A stretch of 64,000 nucleotides of DNA, taken from positions 8,986,322 through 9,050,321 of the forward strand of contig NC_135570.1 in the NCBI RefSeq assembly GCF_964340395.1, in the 5' to 3' direction. Of this stretch, positions 46,239-61,194 are shown in pieces (within the stretch, counting starts at the first letter, position 1; each line of letters opens with the position of its first letter). The position numbers were made by a program, and so were the translations under genes. The stretch comes from Glandiceps talaboti (taxonomy: Eukaryota; Hemichordata; Enteropneusta; Spengelidae). A model generated the notes under the pieces. The model saw only the letters and a program-made list of their open reading frames with translations, did no database searches and was not told the origin of the DNA.

Positions 46239-46496
46239 TTAATCAAAGAAATAGCCTTTTTTAAGTATTTTGATAATTCTACTAGTACTGCAGGCTTCAA
46301 TGTAGAGGGTTGAACTCGGATTTACTTTGCACTCCTCAGGATCTCGTTTGAACTCATTCAACATTGATGTTATAAAACTTATTCGCCCCAATTCAGAGAA
46401 TATGATTTTTCGATATTCTCGGTAGAACTTAGGAAACAGATCACAGTCAGCTTGTCTTGGGAGAATAGAAATGAGGTCATTGCAATTGTAATTCAA
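46239..46496 (-). CDS. Possible terminal exon of an unrecognised gene
   Basis: This minus-strand frame is open from an in-frame stop near 46510 to TAA at 46239. It lacks a good ATG at its head, so it would have to be a last exon. A pyrimidine-rich tract ending CTCCCAAG near 46459 is a possible acceptor. The amino-acid mix is protein-like, with four Cys (two of them in EECKVNP and YIEACSTS) and alternating basic and hydrophobic residues, but no family is recognised. A companion upstream exon was not found. It could equally be a chance open frame. Confidence 0.2.
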   Translation of the reverse strand: MNYNCNDLISILPRQADCDLFPKFYREYRKIIFSELGRISFITSMLNEFKRDPEECKVNPSSTLYIEACSTSRIIKILKKGYFFD

Positions 46497-48474
46497 TGGG
46501 CAAGACTACGGTTTGTCTTTATCAATTTACCAATGAATAATGAAGACAACGTATTATCATAAACCCATTCTCAGAATAAGTGGCAGCAATTAATAGCAGT
46601 ATTATGCATTATATTTGATAGAAAAGCTTATATCTTAGCTTATTCTTGAAATGAACTAATTAACTGCATTATATTGAACCTGCACTAGCTGCAACTGTGA
46701 CATTTTATTCATCACGTAACCAAAGATGTATTCACTAAAAAAATACAGTAACTTACTCGTAATATCGTACACCGTGAAAAAGTATCGCATCACGTGTGGA
46801 CCAATGTAGTTTTGTAGTTGTATACGCGATAAATCAAATCAAATTGATTTTGGGTCCGCACCCAAAATCAGCGCCCTCGACCGATCATGATTTCAACCTG
46901 TTTCTGTACTACTTATGGGTATATTATAACCATATTAACATCTATAAACTAAATCGTGATTACAGTAAGTCTTGATGTAAGCAGACACTTCTGGAGTTCT
47001 GACTAAATAGGAGAGCCATCAAACATACCCGTGTTTGCAAATATAATTGTTCCCCTCTTTCAAAGAAGAAGGGATAATTCCCTCACAATTTCAATATGTT
47101 GGAAAACATATATGATTTGCCAGGCCGATAGCAAGAAGGTAACTTTTGAATGGCTAATTGTGTATTTAAGGTTTTGGTGAACGACCAGCATCTCTTTGTC
47201 ATTCTTCGTCTATTCATGGATTGATTACTACAAAACATGCGTTGAAAAGTTGCAGTTGTATTAACAGTGTCGGATAAGTTGAAACACATTTTAAGTTGTT
47301 TGTGAATTTTTTCCGATAACGTGACTGCGGGTTACAAGGATTGGACAGAGAATTTCTGATCTACGAACAGCAAAACACAATATCTCTTAATCTTATATAG
47401 GGTATTGTCAACTTCATATAAGTCGAGTTCTCTATTGAAGTATCTCGACGTGGGTTCATTCATTACATCTGTGGCTGGAAATCTCCTCAAATCTCTTATG
47501 AAGTTTTATTCACGAGCAAAATGAAGTGATAGAAACTGCCAGCAGACATATGCTATGCTTCCGACGTGTACTGTCACTGATAATATACATAAGCCGGTGA
47601 TTTCAATATGCGATTACAGCAAAAATAAGTAAGAATTATTTTTTCTCAGGGGAGGATTTTACTTAGGTTGTACTCTTCCTTCTTGAATTCTATGTAGTTT
47701 TTTTTTATCAAAGGAGTGTTAATTTAAGATCTTCCCAACAGCTCATCAACACTTGTGACGTAGCTATGTAAGTTAGGTCTTTCATGCAATAATACATGCG
47801 TCCGATAGTGTGACAAGATATATATGTAACAGAAAAATCTTACATTAAGAATTGCAATGCCATGGTGGGTCCTCTTTTTTCCAAAACGCGGAAATATTTG
47901 TGTGATGGAAATAATTTGTGTAAACCTGACAAAAACTGGAGTACGGGAACATTATATGTGAACGAGTACAAACTTATTATAAAATGTCGTTCTGACAAGT
48001 TGATAGATTTTGTATATATTAACAATTGAACTTGGGATCTTTTGGATCCTTCTTTTTGCTGTATTGCCATGACTACCCCACTTGAAATGTTTGGCTACAT
48101 CGATTAGGGGTCACAGGTTAAAGAATGGTGACGTCAATAGACTGTAAGACTTTCAAAATATCAATGGATGGGGAAAATGATCAAATGTACTTATGGAACC
48201 ATTACTCTCGGAGCAAACTCGAATCATAATTAGAAAGCACACGTCATGAAGATCAAGGGGAAGATAGATAGTGAAAAATCGTGAAGTTCCACACACCTTT
48301 CATAGCCAATAAAATGGTCTTAATGGAATAAGAAAGTGCAGATGGACATTAGAACATCAGAAGGGGAGAATTAATTGCGTCTACGTAGCGGGATTGACAA
48401 CAACACAAATGGGGACATGAAACCATAATGTATATTCATTCTATCAAGTTTATTAGTTCATCCGTACTTTTAGT

Positions 48475-48575
48475 ACATCGTCGTAAACCCCACTCTCTTT
48501 AACAGCACCGTCCAAGACTTGTTATTTAGCAGTGTCGCGGTAGAAATAACAGCTCCGGTTTGCGAGAATGACTTA
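48475..48575 (+). repeat. Dispersed repeat fragment, copy 2
   Basis: CATCGTCGTAAACCCCAC, then CAGCACCGTC, then TTTGCGAGAATG follow the same order as 12490-12585. The similarity is partial and the element is unnamed. Confidence 0.3.
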
Positions 48576-51500
48576 GTGCTGTGGACACTCTACATTTATT
48601 GTTTTCAGGATTTCAATTACAATACAGTACAGTCTATCGAATATGCCAATATTTTAAAATTGCTTTTGGTTATATTTAGAATGTGGTAATAAAGAATTTT
48701 TTTAGGAAACAATAATTTATTTAAATTGGTAACGTTGTGTGCTGTAATCTATCATTTGGGTGTGATTGAGAAATTGAGAATGAATCGTTGCCCTGACAAC
48801 ATTTCTTTAAATTTTATGTATGTAAATGCCTCCCATATGTCTCCGGTGTGAATCGCATTAGTATATTAGGATGTGATCAGGAATATGTATACGTTGTTGA
48901 AATGTAGCAATAAATCTAGCGTATTTAAATTTGATTCCCGCTATTAAGTCAATTAGTTAGTGTTTACTGTGAAGTCAGAATGCAAAGTGTGATGCAATTG
49001 AGATCATTAAATTTATTTTCAAGCTAGTTTCAACATTTTGGTTTTATGTCAGTAAAAATGGCCTTGACTTTTTCTAGTATTTGACAACTGGTAATATTAT
49101 ATATATAATCTTGGCACACAATAGCAAGTCATAAACAATTAAGCGTTGATTTTACGTGTTTTTGTCCTTGGAAATACAAGGCCTTTACATTGCCATGGCA
49201 ATAAAGCGAAACAACGTTGAAGGAATTGCGGATACGTTTTGAGATAACTGGACGGATTTGTGGTAATCATTACCCCAAGTCTCAGCTTTCAGCACACACT
49301 TTACTATCATGAAAAAGTTCACACTAGTCTTGCATAGAAATCGCAACTTGCTCAAACATAGTGTGTGCATTGAATATTGAGTACAGAGTCGTGTACGTAA
49401 AGAGATAAACTAATGCACTCGTTTAAGTTTTACTTCTACTTCGACTTGATGAATGGCATTTAACGGTTCAACTGTTACATGGGTTTATATACTCATATTG
49501 CCCTTAATAGTTTTATGTGGAACTTCACTTTTAACGGGTTTGTGTAGACTGTGTGGTGCCATCGATGCATGACATGTAATGGCATTTATATCATTTCACT
49601 CGGTATATTTCATATTTCGGTTAATCGCAATCCAAAATCTCCTACGGTCACGATTTTTTATTTTTTTGCGATACAAAGATTTATTTAGCAGACATCAAAT
49701 GTTTCAGGGAATAAAGCGTCCCTCGCGAAAAGCCCCCTTGTCTTTATGTTATCCTCGGAATCGTAAATGAATTTTTTTATAAAATAATTTTTTTAAGTTT
49801 AGGTGATAAGTGCATGAAATTTCATTATCGGGCATTTACAGAGAAATGTACTGCTGTGTAGAAGACAACATTTAAAATGTACAAGTTTAAGGTATAACAG
49901 ACTCGTTGAATAATAAGACAAAAAAACTTTGAACTCTGATCTAATGTGTTACAGTAGTATTTACTAAATACATGTAATGTTTATACGCTCATTTCAATGT
50001 CTTCCAATATCGAATTCTGAAACCAAGAAGGTAAAAGAGCTAATACAGCAATATTTGAGTTGCTGCAGTGTGTGAGAGTTTGGGCAGGATTCAAGTAAAT
50101 ATTTTTTTCAAATCCTTCAGCATGGCTAAGTTAAGTATACTGTAAGCAAAATATGTACCATGCAATTGTGTAAATACACAGGGATCATATTTGCTTGAGT
50201 TCGCTTTAATTTTGGTTGGTTATAACACCGAACTGATGACCGTGTACCACGTACGCAACAAGCACACATAGGCCTTTGTGTTTTTATCAGTATAAGCTTT
50301 AATATGGTCTTAACTATTAGCATACAAATGTATATGACAAATGGCTAACGACATCATATACATCCATATATCTCACTGGGACTGTAGTTTGATCAACATA
50401 TCTCTTGTTTCATAGTATGCGTGATTTAATGTGAACGATGAGAATAGACAACATAGTTTGATAAAGTGTGCCAGGAAGAAAGATCAGAAAGCAGCATAAG
50501 TAACAGAATTATACAAATAATAGGGAAGCGAGAGTCGGAAGGAAACAACAAAACGAAAATAGAGATGGTTTGTAAAACCGAAGACATCTGAAATAAGAAG
50601 TTAAATATGATCGTGTGTTGCAACAAACCATTTACAAATAAGACAAGTCATTGGTACCTGTTCAAATATAGAAATCACTAAACTACATTTTCATTCCATG
50701 CAATCAGATTTTTCAGCTTAAGTGTGAGAGACATTATTTTGAACACAAGAATAATTAAAAAAGAGAATTTTAGTTCTGTAATATAAGACATATTAATGTA
50801 AAGAATATAAATACGGGGAATAGATGACAAAAATAGTGTACTTACATCTGTTGTGGCACTGTCTCTGTTTTTGCTCAAAGTTTAAGTTGCATAATAGCTC
50901 TAGCCTAGAATTGAAATAAGATAGAACGTCACTAGTCCTGTAGACAGAGTATGAGTCACTTAAGCTGAAGATAACTCGAAGACGTACACAGTGATTCGTT
51001 GAAACTCTAGTCACAAAAGTGCCGTTTAGGAGAAAAACAGCGATGTTTTGTCGTCGTCATTTACAACAGATGTAATTAATTCAAATGGCGCTTGCATTTG
51101 AAATGCTAATCAGTAGTTGACGAACTTGTTCGTATGTCGCTTAGGGAATTGTGGTTCACAGACTCCGTCGCTGTTTTTATCCTGCCTAAGGTTTTATCAT
51201 ATTTCTACCCAAGTAAGTATTAAAGGTTTAGACATTGTTTCGCGCAAACCATTGATATGTGTTGTCCTGCTCAGGGCGCACGTTAAAAAATACTAAAAAC
51301 CACAATATCGACACTAGTGAAACTCACCAAAGATTCCTTTCAGTAGAATCTGTACGTCGAGATGGACTGATAGAAAAACCTTCCAGGACTGTTATAATGA
51401 ATATATCTCATTTGAAGCTTTGAATTAAATATTAAAATTTCATGGTTCACTTTCAATATGTATACGTGTGAATGTTGGGTATTGGTCAGCTTTCCAGCAG

Positions 51501-54500
51501 AATAATGTGAAAATTATTCAAACCTACTACATTTTATCGACACCACAACTGTGGCTGATCGCCCGTGTTTGTAAAGACAAAATAACGATAATGATTAATC
51601 ACTCTTAACATAAGAAGAAGACAAGTTTTATTTCTTTAGCATTTCTACGGTTCATTTCGTTAACTATCATCTTAGCAATCAATCATTGCGTTTTTGTCGA
51701 TGTGATGACTCTGTCATATCGGATGAATAATGGGACTGTTTATTCGATTGCGGGTCGGTTGTAAGTATATTGTATACGTAGAGATAACAATATTATTAGT
51801 ACTGATTGTTTCATACTTGTCGGAAATTTAGTCCTGTTCTTAATTGTTGGACGGTAAAGCTACATCTTCTGTTGCAGCCCTCAACAATTTATTCTACTGT
51901 TTATAGATGAAATGTAAACATCAACACAATGTCGTTGTTTACAACTTTCACAACAACTAAGTGACAGAAATGGTGTTATACAAACGATAACTCATATACT
52001 GCCAACTGTAACGCTTCCAATTTAAACAAACTTTGTGAAATCGAACGTTCAGTCGAAAATCCATTTAACTAACACTTTCAAAAATATAACTACATTTTGG
52101 AAAATTGGGGACTGATTATTTCTTTAGCCGTCGAAGTGATCCAAATAGTTATTTAGAAGCATTTGTGTAAATGGGAATGTTCCTTAAAGTGCACACATAA
52201 TCACGTTTTACATTACAAGGATTAGGATTAGGATCAGGATAGGGACTTGAAGCTTATATAGAAGAGTTAGGATTATCATCAGGATAATATCTGGTCATTA
52301 AACTCCCGATAACCTGCATATCTTGTATCGTTGAAGTGAAATAACGACAATCATTTTCAGAACTAAATCCGTGATAACTATACTACTAGCTAGAATTGCT
52401 CACGCCCCTCGTTATAAAAGCTGGGAGGTTCAGAACTCGACTAGTTTTATCGATTGAACCACACAACATTTCACCACGATACATATACATACCATACTTA
52501 ATTGCTCACAATCAATTTGGCGACAGACTACTTGTATGCTTTCCCTGAACAACTTCATCAAGTATTTTTAATTTGTCGAAACCGAATATTCTTTCCGCGT
52601 CCTTTGATGTGGTCCGTTTTACATTAAAATGTTGGGAGATTCATTTTTTCAGTACATATGTGTCGAACTCTAGAGTGTTAAGCAATAGTGTATATAACGA
52701 GCTTCAACTTATAAGAATTCCCACCGCTGCCACCAATGTCGCTCTCGAGCCCCGTGAGTGTCATATATTCACCGGGAGAACTTATCTTATTTCCTGGTTA
52801 ATGCAGTAAATAGCCCCGTGTGTCCAAGTTGAAATATATGTGATACTACAGAACCAAACCATTTACGAATTCAAACTTTAAGTCTGTTTTACTTCGCATT
52901 CCATTCTTTACTGAGTAGTGTCCTTATTTCATGTAGAAATGCTTTATCAATTGTATTTCATTTTTATATTATTTTTATTTAAATTATTATTTGATTTTCA
53001 GTCTTATGATTTTACTTCTTTTTAACTTTCAGTAATTCATACACGTTCTTACTGAGAACTGAATGTCGCGACAATATAATGTAAACGAAAACTCAACTCA
53101 CTGATCTTTATAAATATATGAACATCTTATGTAAAATTTAGAGTTTAATCTTCTTAAGTGCTACGTCTGAGATATACTCAGTCAAATTCGTAACACTTTA
53201 CGCAAGCAAGATGTTTTCGCTTTTCTGCAGTCATACGATCTACTGAAGCTAAATTGTATAGCTTAGGGCAAGCTATGAAAAATCCATGTTCCACCTTCTT
53301 TCATTTTCAATGACCAATGCAGTTTCTTAAACATCCGTTTATCCACAATCAGCTAAAACAAAAGTTCACGAACTAAAGGGTAACACTGACGTCTAGGCTT
53401 CGGCTGAATTTCTGGGAACATTGGCGGGAAAGGTAACATGGGCTACATTAGAAAATGAACTACTGGCGAACATTAGGCAAGCACCGCAAAACAACGCAAA
53501 ATACTTCACTGCGGTACTTATTAAATGTACTAAATTTCTTAGTCTTTATTTTGAAGTACAGAATCATAATTTGTCATTAATCGAGGAGATTTTGGACATT
53601 TAAAAAGCATGATTATTGGATAAAAATTAGAAGATTATCATGGATTTTGATACCTAATCATGATAAATCTGTATTCAACTAAATTAATCTCGTCTGCCAA
53701 ATAATCTAACGAGGCATAATATTTCTATTAATTCAATTAGAGATATTATACATTCTCAAACCACTGCCAGATAAATTATCGTTCAATGAAAGTAGCTATA
53801 AATCATTTTGTAAATTGAAAGTAATTATTAAAAATGATGTATAGAGCAGTTTCAAAAGATTTTCGGTCAGTAAACACATATGAATTTGTGTCATCATGGT
53901 CAAACATTTTTATCCAATCAAAACGCGCAAACGAGTTTGCAAACGAAAACTACTAATATACAAAGGGTAATCCTGAATGCGAAGGCGGAATAATTATTCT
54001 TGAAAATTAGAAAATCAAGTACGATGCTTTAAATCAGTCACGACCAATACTCTTACCAAATTGCGACGTGGCTAACTGATCTTTTACCAAAACACAATGA
54101 ATTATACAAAAAGGCAACTATGAATTTAAACACGAAACAACTATTATGGAAAAAACTAGGAGATAATATAACATTTGTGATTACGCAGTCTTTCTCATTT
54201 GCGATGCGGTCAGCTCGTCATTAACAAACAAAAAGTGACTTTACAAAAGAAAACAATACAAAAGACTGCAAATCCATTACAATATATTTAAAAAATTGTT
54301 TTTCAAGTTTTCATTGCATTGAAACTTTGCATTTTTCATTTTACACATTAATCGTAAAAATTGAAATGTTATTTTTATTGAGGAGGATGGATCTGTTAGA
54401 TTAAATTCAGTAATTTTATACTGTAATAGTTGACGATGCAACAATCCCATCACTATATGAATTATTCATCATCAAAAAAAATCATTATATCTTAAGATTC

Positions 54501-57500
54501 TGCATTAAATATTGAAAATAAAAATATCTCGCGGAAACAAAGGAGACAAAAACGATATTATTATATCCATGATTCATATCACAAGGATTGTGGATGAAAT
54601 CTCGATGTATTAACAAAAACGGAAAACATTTGGTTCGCTATGATATGATGAAATACAATGTTACAGTAACGTCAACGTACCTTGACTGTGTTCCGTATTG
54701 GTGAAGTAAAAGACGTGCAACATGTAAAGGAACGCTTCGATTGAAAACACTGTTACAGTAGCACTCGCGGTCTGACCCGGCTAACTCAACACTGATCACT
54801 AGTCAACTACCAAACTTTCTCTAGCTCAGTCACTTATAAAACCTTGGACGGGTTAACGCTTCTCATTAACTGGAAAACTGACGGTGTACGTTTCAATTGT
54901 TGCTACCCAAACAGTGATCTTGTGGAGATCGCTTTGGTATTAATAGGAAATCTCTGCCCCCTGGGTATTTCATCACGCTCTGCTTAAACCTTTTGGCAAC
55001 AAACGTGGTTCCCATCTTGTACGACACTCGTTTCGTTGAAATTCCCAAATCACAAAAGCCATGAATATAACATGATGTAAGGAAATGACACTGCTAAAAA
55101 TTCTTTAATCCTGCGATCTGAAGACCTGTGTAAACCCATCAGGAGTAGAGTGTCGACAATCCACTATCACCTGAACCCTTTATCCATCACGATGTATTAT
55201 GATTTACAATCAAACATGATCATTATCTTTATCTTGAATCATGCATAAGTGTTAGGCAGGGGGATTTATAACCCTCTAAGATCAACAATCACTAGGAAGT
55301 AAAGGCTGTAATTCACCATTCACCATTCACCAGTAAATCTTGTTTAAATTCACTAATATCAAACATACAGTTTTGATATAGTTTGACTAGCCTTAGAATG
55401 CTAACAGTACGTGCAGTATATGGATTTGGAATGCAGACCAGAGACGTGTACACTTCAGTCAATATTAGTTGTCATTTTACAGCTACAGAAAATACTTGAA
55501 AAAGGGATTCATATTCAACAAAGTATCATTCCGTTCATAGCTCTGAGCAACCTCGCTATATTTTACTTCCTTAGCCATGTTGTTAGCTTGATTTGGCGAC
55601 CTGACTTTGTTGTCATATCCTTCATGAAAGCAAAGACACGCTACTCAAAGCAAGACTAAACAAAACTAAAACACAAACAGATCAAAGTGATCCTAACATT
55701 GACATTTTGGCATCTTTATTAGAGAGATAGTCAGAAACACCAGTCATTTAACAACTGGGAATACCATTCAAGCAACTCAGGAAGAAACTATATCGATGGC
55801 TCAGTGCAAAACAGACGTCACACTTTTTTAAGAAACAGAGATAGAAGGAAAAACAAGTGTGAAATTACCTTTAAATTTTCTCAAGAATAATTTGACAAAT
55901 TTGATTTTTACAGGAAATCAGATAGCGTTATCCGAAATATATCATACAGACTTCTTTTGAAAACGATTCGTTTTCTTTCGAAAAAGGAGTTCGTAGGCGA
56001 AAACGAAGTCGTGTAAGTGACCGAAAAACGCAACAAATTCAAAAACGTACAAACTCGACGTCAGGAATGGTGTTGCAAAGTTTAGTGAAAAGAATCGATT
56101 TTTTCCGACAGGGAGCGTACTGTACCGGTGCACGGTGAGTGCCCCGCTGAACCTATCACTGACCCATCGATCGCATGATTGTAAGCGGAAGTTAGATTCA
56201 CAATTTGTATTGACACAAAATTATGTCATTCACGATTCATTTTAAAAAGATGCGTTCACCATTCACACGTTAAAATATGAACGATTCACCACTAATGCGT
56301 AAGTTATATACTCTCCCGTTGGGTGTTACTATGTGGTATTTTTATGAGTCCAAGACTCGTGGTTTCTCCGCACCCCGTACACGTAAAACTCATGTGATTA
56401 ACACATACTGACAGCATGCATTGTTTTCATAACTTAAGAAGTCGAAGGGGTTCCTAATTCAATCTCCATTACTAAACTAAGCCTTGGGAGATATACACTA
56501 ACTAACTAATTCTATCTGTTTACGTATTGCAACTACGATGTCTACATTCAAATGACAAAATGTAATCCTTAAACCATCGAATTAACAAAATTTCAATGTA
56601 TACTTCATCCTCTCTCTCTCCAACCATAATCGAAATGTCGTCTTCAAGAGTATTTTGCGGATGAGAATTGACCGGATATCAGAGTCTTGTATATATATAT
56701 AATAGTACTTAGTGACTGGAGATTTGGATTTAAATGGTTGGGAGTTCCAGTGTGATACTTGACTTGCGACCTTAGAGCAATTCATCTAATAAAAACATTC
56801 AACACAAATCAGCAGTATTTACCGAGAAAATAACTCTGTTATGTTCGCAAGAGTACATATAATTTAAAACAAACCAACAAGCAATTGTTTTAAGTATTAT
56901 TTTGATGAGGAAAATTGTAAAAGTTATTTTGATACTATGTTGGAAAATAATTATGATCATGAAATATGTATCATTTTGTCATTTTCTGAGAAGAGTCTCT
57001 TTCATTATACACGACCACCAATCTTACATTATAGATTGGGTCACATCATTTTATTGAAACTTTTGTTATTCTTTATCAAACCGATAAATCATTGAAGAAT
57101 ATGGAAATTATGAAAGACTGTATGACTTTATTACCTGCATCTTATGATCGTTTTGACACAGTTCATAAACAATAAAAACTTCTTCGACAGAATTACCATC
57201 CAGGGACTGAGAAACGTTTATCACTCTTAGTGGGTGTCTATGGCAATCGCTTCGAAATTGGATCGTTTATGCTGAAGAATACTGTAATTTACATCATTAC
57301 AAGACCTAAACTTAAGTGATACTTTTAGATACTTCCATGCATATGTTTTCCTTATCATCCTGACATTGGAGTGTAAGGAACTCATCAATATTTCCACTTT
57401 TCATTTTCCCCAAGGATTTTGAAATGAACATATTATTTATGCCAAATCGCCGACAGTAAAAATTATCATGACCAGGGGGATATCTCTTCGCTTGACCGGT

Positions 57501-58830
57501 AACGTTTCTTTAGGGAGTTGCCGCAGTCCGTCACGATAAGTGATATATTCAACTAACAGAAGCTATAAATTAAAGAGCCATACTTAACATATTAATGTAG
57601 ACAACATATATGATATATAGGAGTACCATATCTCAATGTTTGTTACGAATGCATCACTGTACTTCTGCAATCAGCTGTTATAACATTTCGCCTCTATCAT
57701 ATTACAAAGTAGGCAATCTCAAATGCAAATTGAATTAATATTTTTTAGTTTTTCCTGATCACTCGAATTGAAGACTACTGTAATTTCGTGAATGATTCGA
57801 TTATGTATTGTCGAGAGTGTACTTACTAGCTATATTATTCATGCAAAGTTAACAAATTGTTCAAAGCTTTAACAGTATATTAATAACCAAAGCTTCAAAT
57901 GAAAATTCATCTGTGTTGGTAAACCATTCTCCCAGAGTACATCATTGTCCCAAGTTTAAATATTGCTAACTGAATGAAACACTACAATTTATTTTGAAAC
58001 AAAAAACAAGGCTGATTAAGTTCTGAAAACACATTTCACAAACATGTTTACCAAAGTATACAAAACAGAATAAAGAATTTTGAACTTCTGGCGTATTTAT
58101 GTAGTTAGTACATTTTGTTATAAATAAAAATCACCTCTTCGTTTTGAATTGCCATAGACAAAAGACTCTAGGACTTCATTACATCTAAAGATATCGAAAG
58201 ACATCAAGTTGCATTTGTGTAAAGTTGTAAGTACTTGGGTTTGACCACAGCGGAAGGGTTGTGCTTTCACTTTGTTTTAAGTGTACTTTGTGTACAAATC
58301 CGGTGAATATCTCACCTTTGTGCCAGGTTTGAAAGAAATCTGGTATCTTAGAAATGACGTATAATGAACGGACGGACTAACGGAGCCCATCATAATAGCC
58401 CCCCCCCCCCCCCCGAATATTCATGCGCTAGAGCCAACACCTTATTCTTTATTCTAATATCCATTTAAACTAATACGTATACAAATATCATGGAGATATA
58501 TGAACAAACTAATATTTAATATTTAAGAACGACACAGAGGAATGATTATTACAAAATGGATTAACAATTTAAGACATAGTTCTACCTAAGTTTCCTGTTT
58601 TATAATCCCACCAGCATTCCAGACATTGTATTCGACCTTATAGATAATATCCCAGATAGGAACCAATTAAGAAATTAAACGGACTGTTTTCCCTTTGCAT
58701 ATAAAACGCCTGAATCTATAGATTTGAAATCAAGATGCTGAATATCTCCAGGGCGTTTGAGGCTCTGAGAGTCTACTTGTACCAGTACTTACAGTAATAT
58801 TCTGAAATATTTCACCAGGGGAGAGGATTA

Positions 58831-59022
58831 TATATAAATATGTATCTAATGATTGAAAGTTTCCAAGGTGACAAACTAGATAAAAACGGAGACAGCAGAA
58901 ACGCTGGAATCAGTCAAACGTGTGCATTGTTAAGCAAGAGCAGTGTAATTGACAGGATTGTATAAACACAGGAAAGGCTCTTTAAGTATAACCAGTTGGG
59001 AAACATTTTACTCAATTATACA
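58831..59022 (+). promoter_or_regulatory. Possible orphan promoter and 5' leader exon
   Basis: TATATAAA at 58831-58838 is followed about 185 bases later by a consensus donor CAG|GTAAGT (GT at 59023). The sequence between has no long open frame, as expected of a leader exon. No coding exon could be assigned downstream, so the gene it might serve is unknown. Confidence 0.2.
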
Positions 59023-59445
59023 GGTAAGTGTAGAACATTATGCTATCAGGTGTCAAACTCAGTAAATATGTCTCCAAAAGTGTCATAAAAAGTAAAGACA
59101 ATGGATGGCAAATGACTAACAGAATAAATCAATGCAGGAATGAATGTGTTGTTGTGGCACTCATTTGAAATGGCTAATCACTATGAAACATAAACGTTTA
59201 TATAACTATATCATAAAATGTCAATGTTCTAATCATATATTAAATTTGAATGTAGATTTACGAATTTGGACCACTGCCTTAAATTTAATGACAGTCATAC
59301 GAATTGGTAGGAAATAATATTAAAATTTATGAACTAGACATATTTCAATTGTTGTACTAGTCATATTTTATTTTTTTACAGTAAAAGATATATATGTATG
59401 TCCGTATGATGTTATAGATGGTACTGTGTTGTTATCAGGTCTGTG

Positions 59446-59527
59446 TATGTATGTGTATGCGTGTGTGTGTGTGTGTGTGCGTGTGCGTGTGCGTGTATAT
59501 ATATGTGCATGTGTTGAGATTGTGTGT

Positions 59528-59576
<49 letters not shown>

Positions 59577-59615
59577 TATATGTATGCATACATACATACA
59601 TACATACATACATAC
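59446..59615 (+). repeat. Microsatellites (GT)n, (TA)n and (CATA)n
   Basis: Three short simple repeats in series, with about 70 unrelated bases between the first two. Confidence 0.93.
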
Positions 59616-61194
59616 AATATTATCTGTTCTGACTTTCACTTCCTTCTGCTGTAATTCAATTTAAGTTTGACTGTATCACTGCCACTAGGCTATTGCTTTC
59701 TTGTTTCATTGTGAAGTCTTATCGTCATAACTTGGCGCCATGATAGTTTCATTCTGACTGTTAACTCATATAATTGGTATTATGAATGACATCCGAATGA
59801 AAATCAATAGCCGTTTAACTGATCCCACATATGTCAAACTATATATTACATGGGTTAAACTTTCCGATGTGCAAAATATTATAGACACTTGACTTTTAAT
59901 AGAGCAATGAGTTATTGCCACGAAACTGATCAATTGCATTTTCAATCTCATTTTCGCCGATTTTCCAGAGTCGGAATTTATATACTTATAATTCAGATAA
60001 AACATATCACTATGTAGTTTTTTTTAAGCTGTTACTGTTGTTGTAATTTGGAGTCGTTGATGATGTATACCAATGACTGAGTTAGCATGACTGTACAACA
60101 CTTGTAGACAGACTATAGTCTTTGAACCTTTAGGATCATTTTCAGGTACATGTATATATTCCGAAATTCACCAAAAGGGTTGGGACTTACACAATCTAAA
60201 ATGGAAATTGTTAATTATTGTTGGTAGAGATTTAATCACAGTCTCAACATTATTATCACAAAGGAGAGATGGTTCTTTTTGTTAGTCCAAATCTAATGTG
60301 TGACATGTATGTGTGTTCTGTTTTTCTCAACCTTTTCTTGTACGTCAGCAAGATTCTTCTTACAATACGAACCAGTCCTCTCGTTTCACTATTATTCTTA
60401 AAATCACTCGATATACAAAAACATCTGCTGAATTCACTTCGTTACAAAAGACCTTATCTTGTTTTTTGTGACGTTGATGCATTTGTCACACCCCAAAATA
60501 GCTCAATTATTTAGCGATGAATTAGCTCGTATTGATAACTGTGTCTTCTATTCTCCTTCGGCGAGGCTTTGACCCTCATAATGAAACCGGTAAAGAAATG
60601 GCGAAGAATCAGATATATCGTCGAAAATATCTAAGTAGAAAATATCAGCCGTATCTAGGGGTTCTACAATTTGCCACATTTTATATATACACTGTGTAAA
60701 TACATCAAATGAAAAAAGAGTGACAAACATGAACCCCTTTCACTTTATTTTCATTACAACGATAGACTCAATGGCTTTCGGCTGTTCAGCGTATGTGATC
60801 AATACTTGACAAGTTATTATGTATATTTGTCAATGCGCCCCTCATTTCATTGTTGCACGTATACTTCTCATAGTAATGTATCTTTGCTTTTCATTTTTGG
60901 TCAAACACACAAAATTTGTCTTCATTCTGACAATATAGTAATCGTGTAAATATGAGCTAACGTTTATCGTGTGTCGTATTTTCTCCTCATAGTTTTGAAA
61001 TTTGTTGCTTAAATCTGAGCCGTTTGGTTGTCAGTCACTGCGGATATGCTCATCTCAAGGCTCATTTTTGACATTACATTACTCTCCGCCAATTGCATAG
61101 TTTTTTATTTCTAATGTTGGACCATGAAATCTTAGTTAAACATACAAATATTATACAGTTACAAAGCAAAGTGTGAGCATAAAGATAAGATTAC

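Larger units (their letters stand above)
46500..61190. other. Gene-poor stretch of about 14.7 kb
   Basis: I find no supported gene. Minor items are a dispersed repeat (48475-48575), TATAAAA-like boxes on the + strand near 52413 and 54835 without a following exon, tandem TTCACCA repeats near 55313-55333 with related copies near 56245-56290, a C tract at 58399-58414 and the microsatellites near 59.5 kb. Minus-strand short frames at 50.4-50.6 and 60.5-60.7 kb each follow a usable acceptor but show no recognisable protein. Confidence 0.45.

Noticed and set aside
50426-50626. Minus-strand hydrophobic frame starting ATG right after a TTATTTCAG acceptor, with a possible leader exon donor at 50845
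   Set aside because: It resembles the leader layout of the peptide genes, but the frame has two hydrophobic stretches, no dibasic site and no Cys-rich end.
52215-52245. GGATTAGGATTAGGATCAGG stretch that looks telomere-like
   Set aside because: The unit is not TTAGGG, only about three copies occur and it lies in the interior of the sequence.
60548-60730. Minus-strand acidic open frame with an upstream ATTTACACAG acceptor
   Set aside because: Too short and isolated. No companion exon or recognisable motif was found, so it is not reported as a gene.
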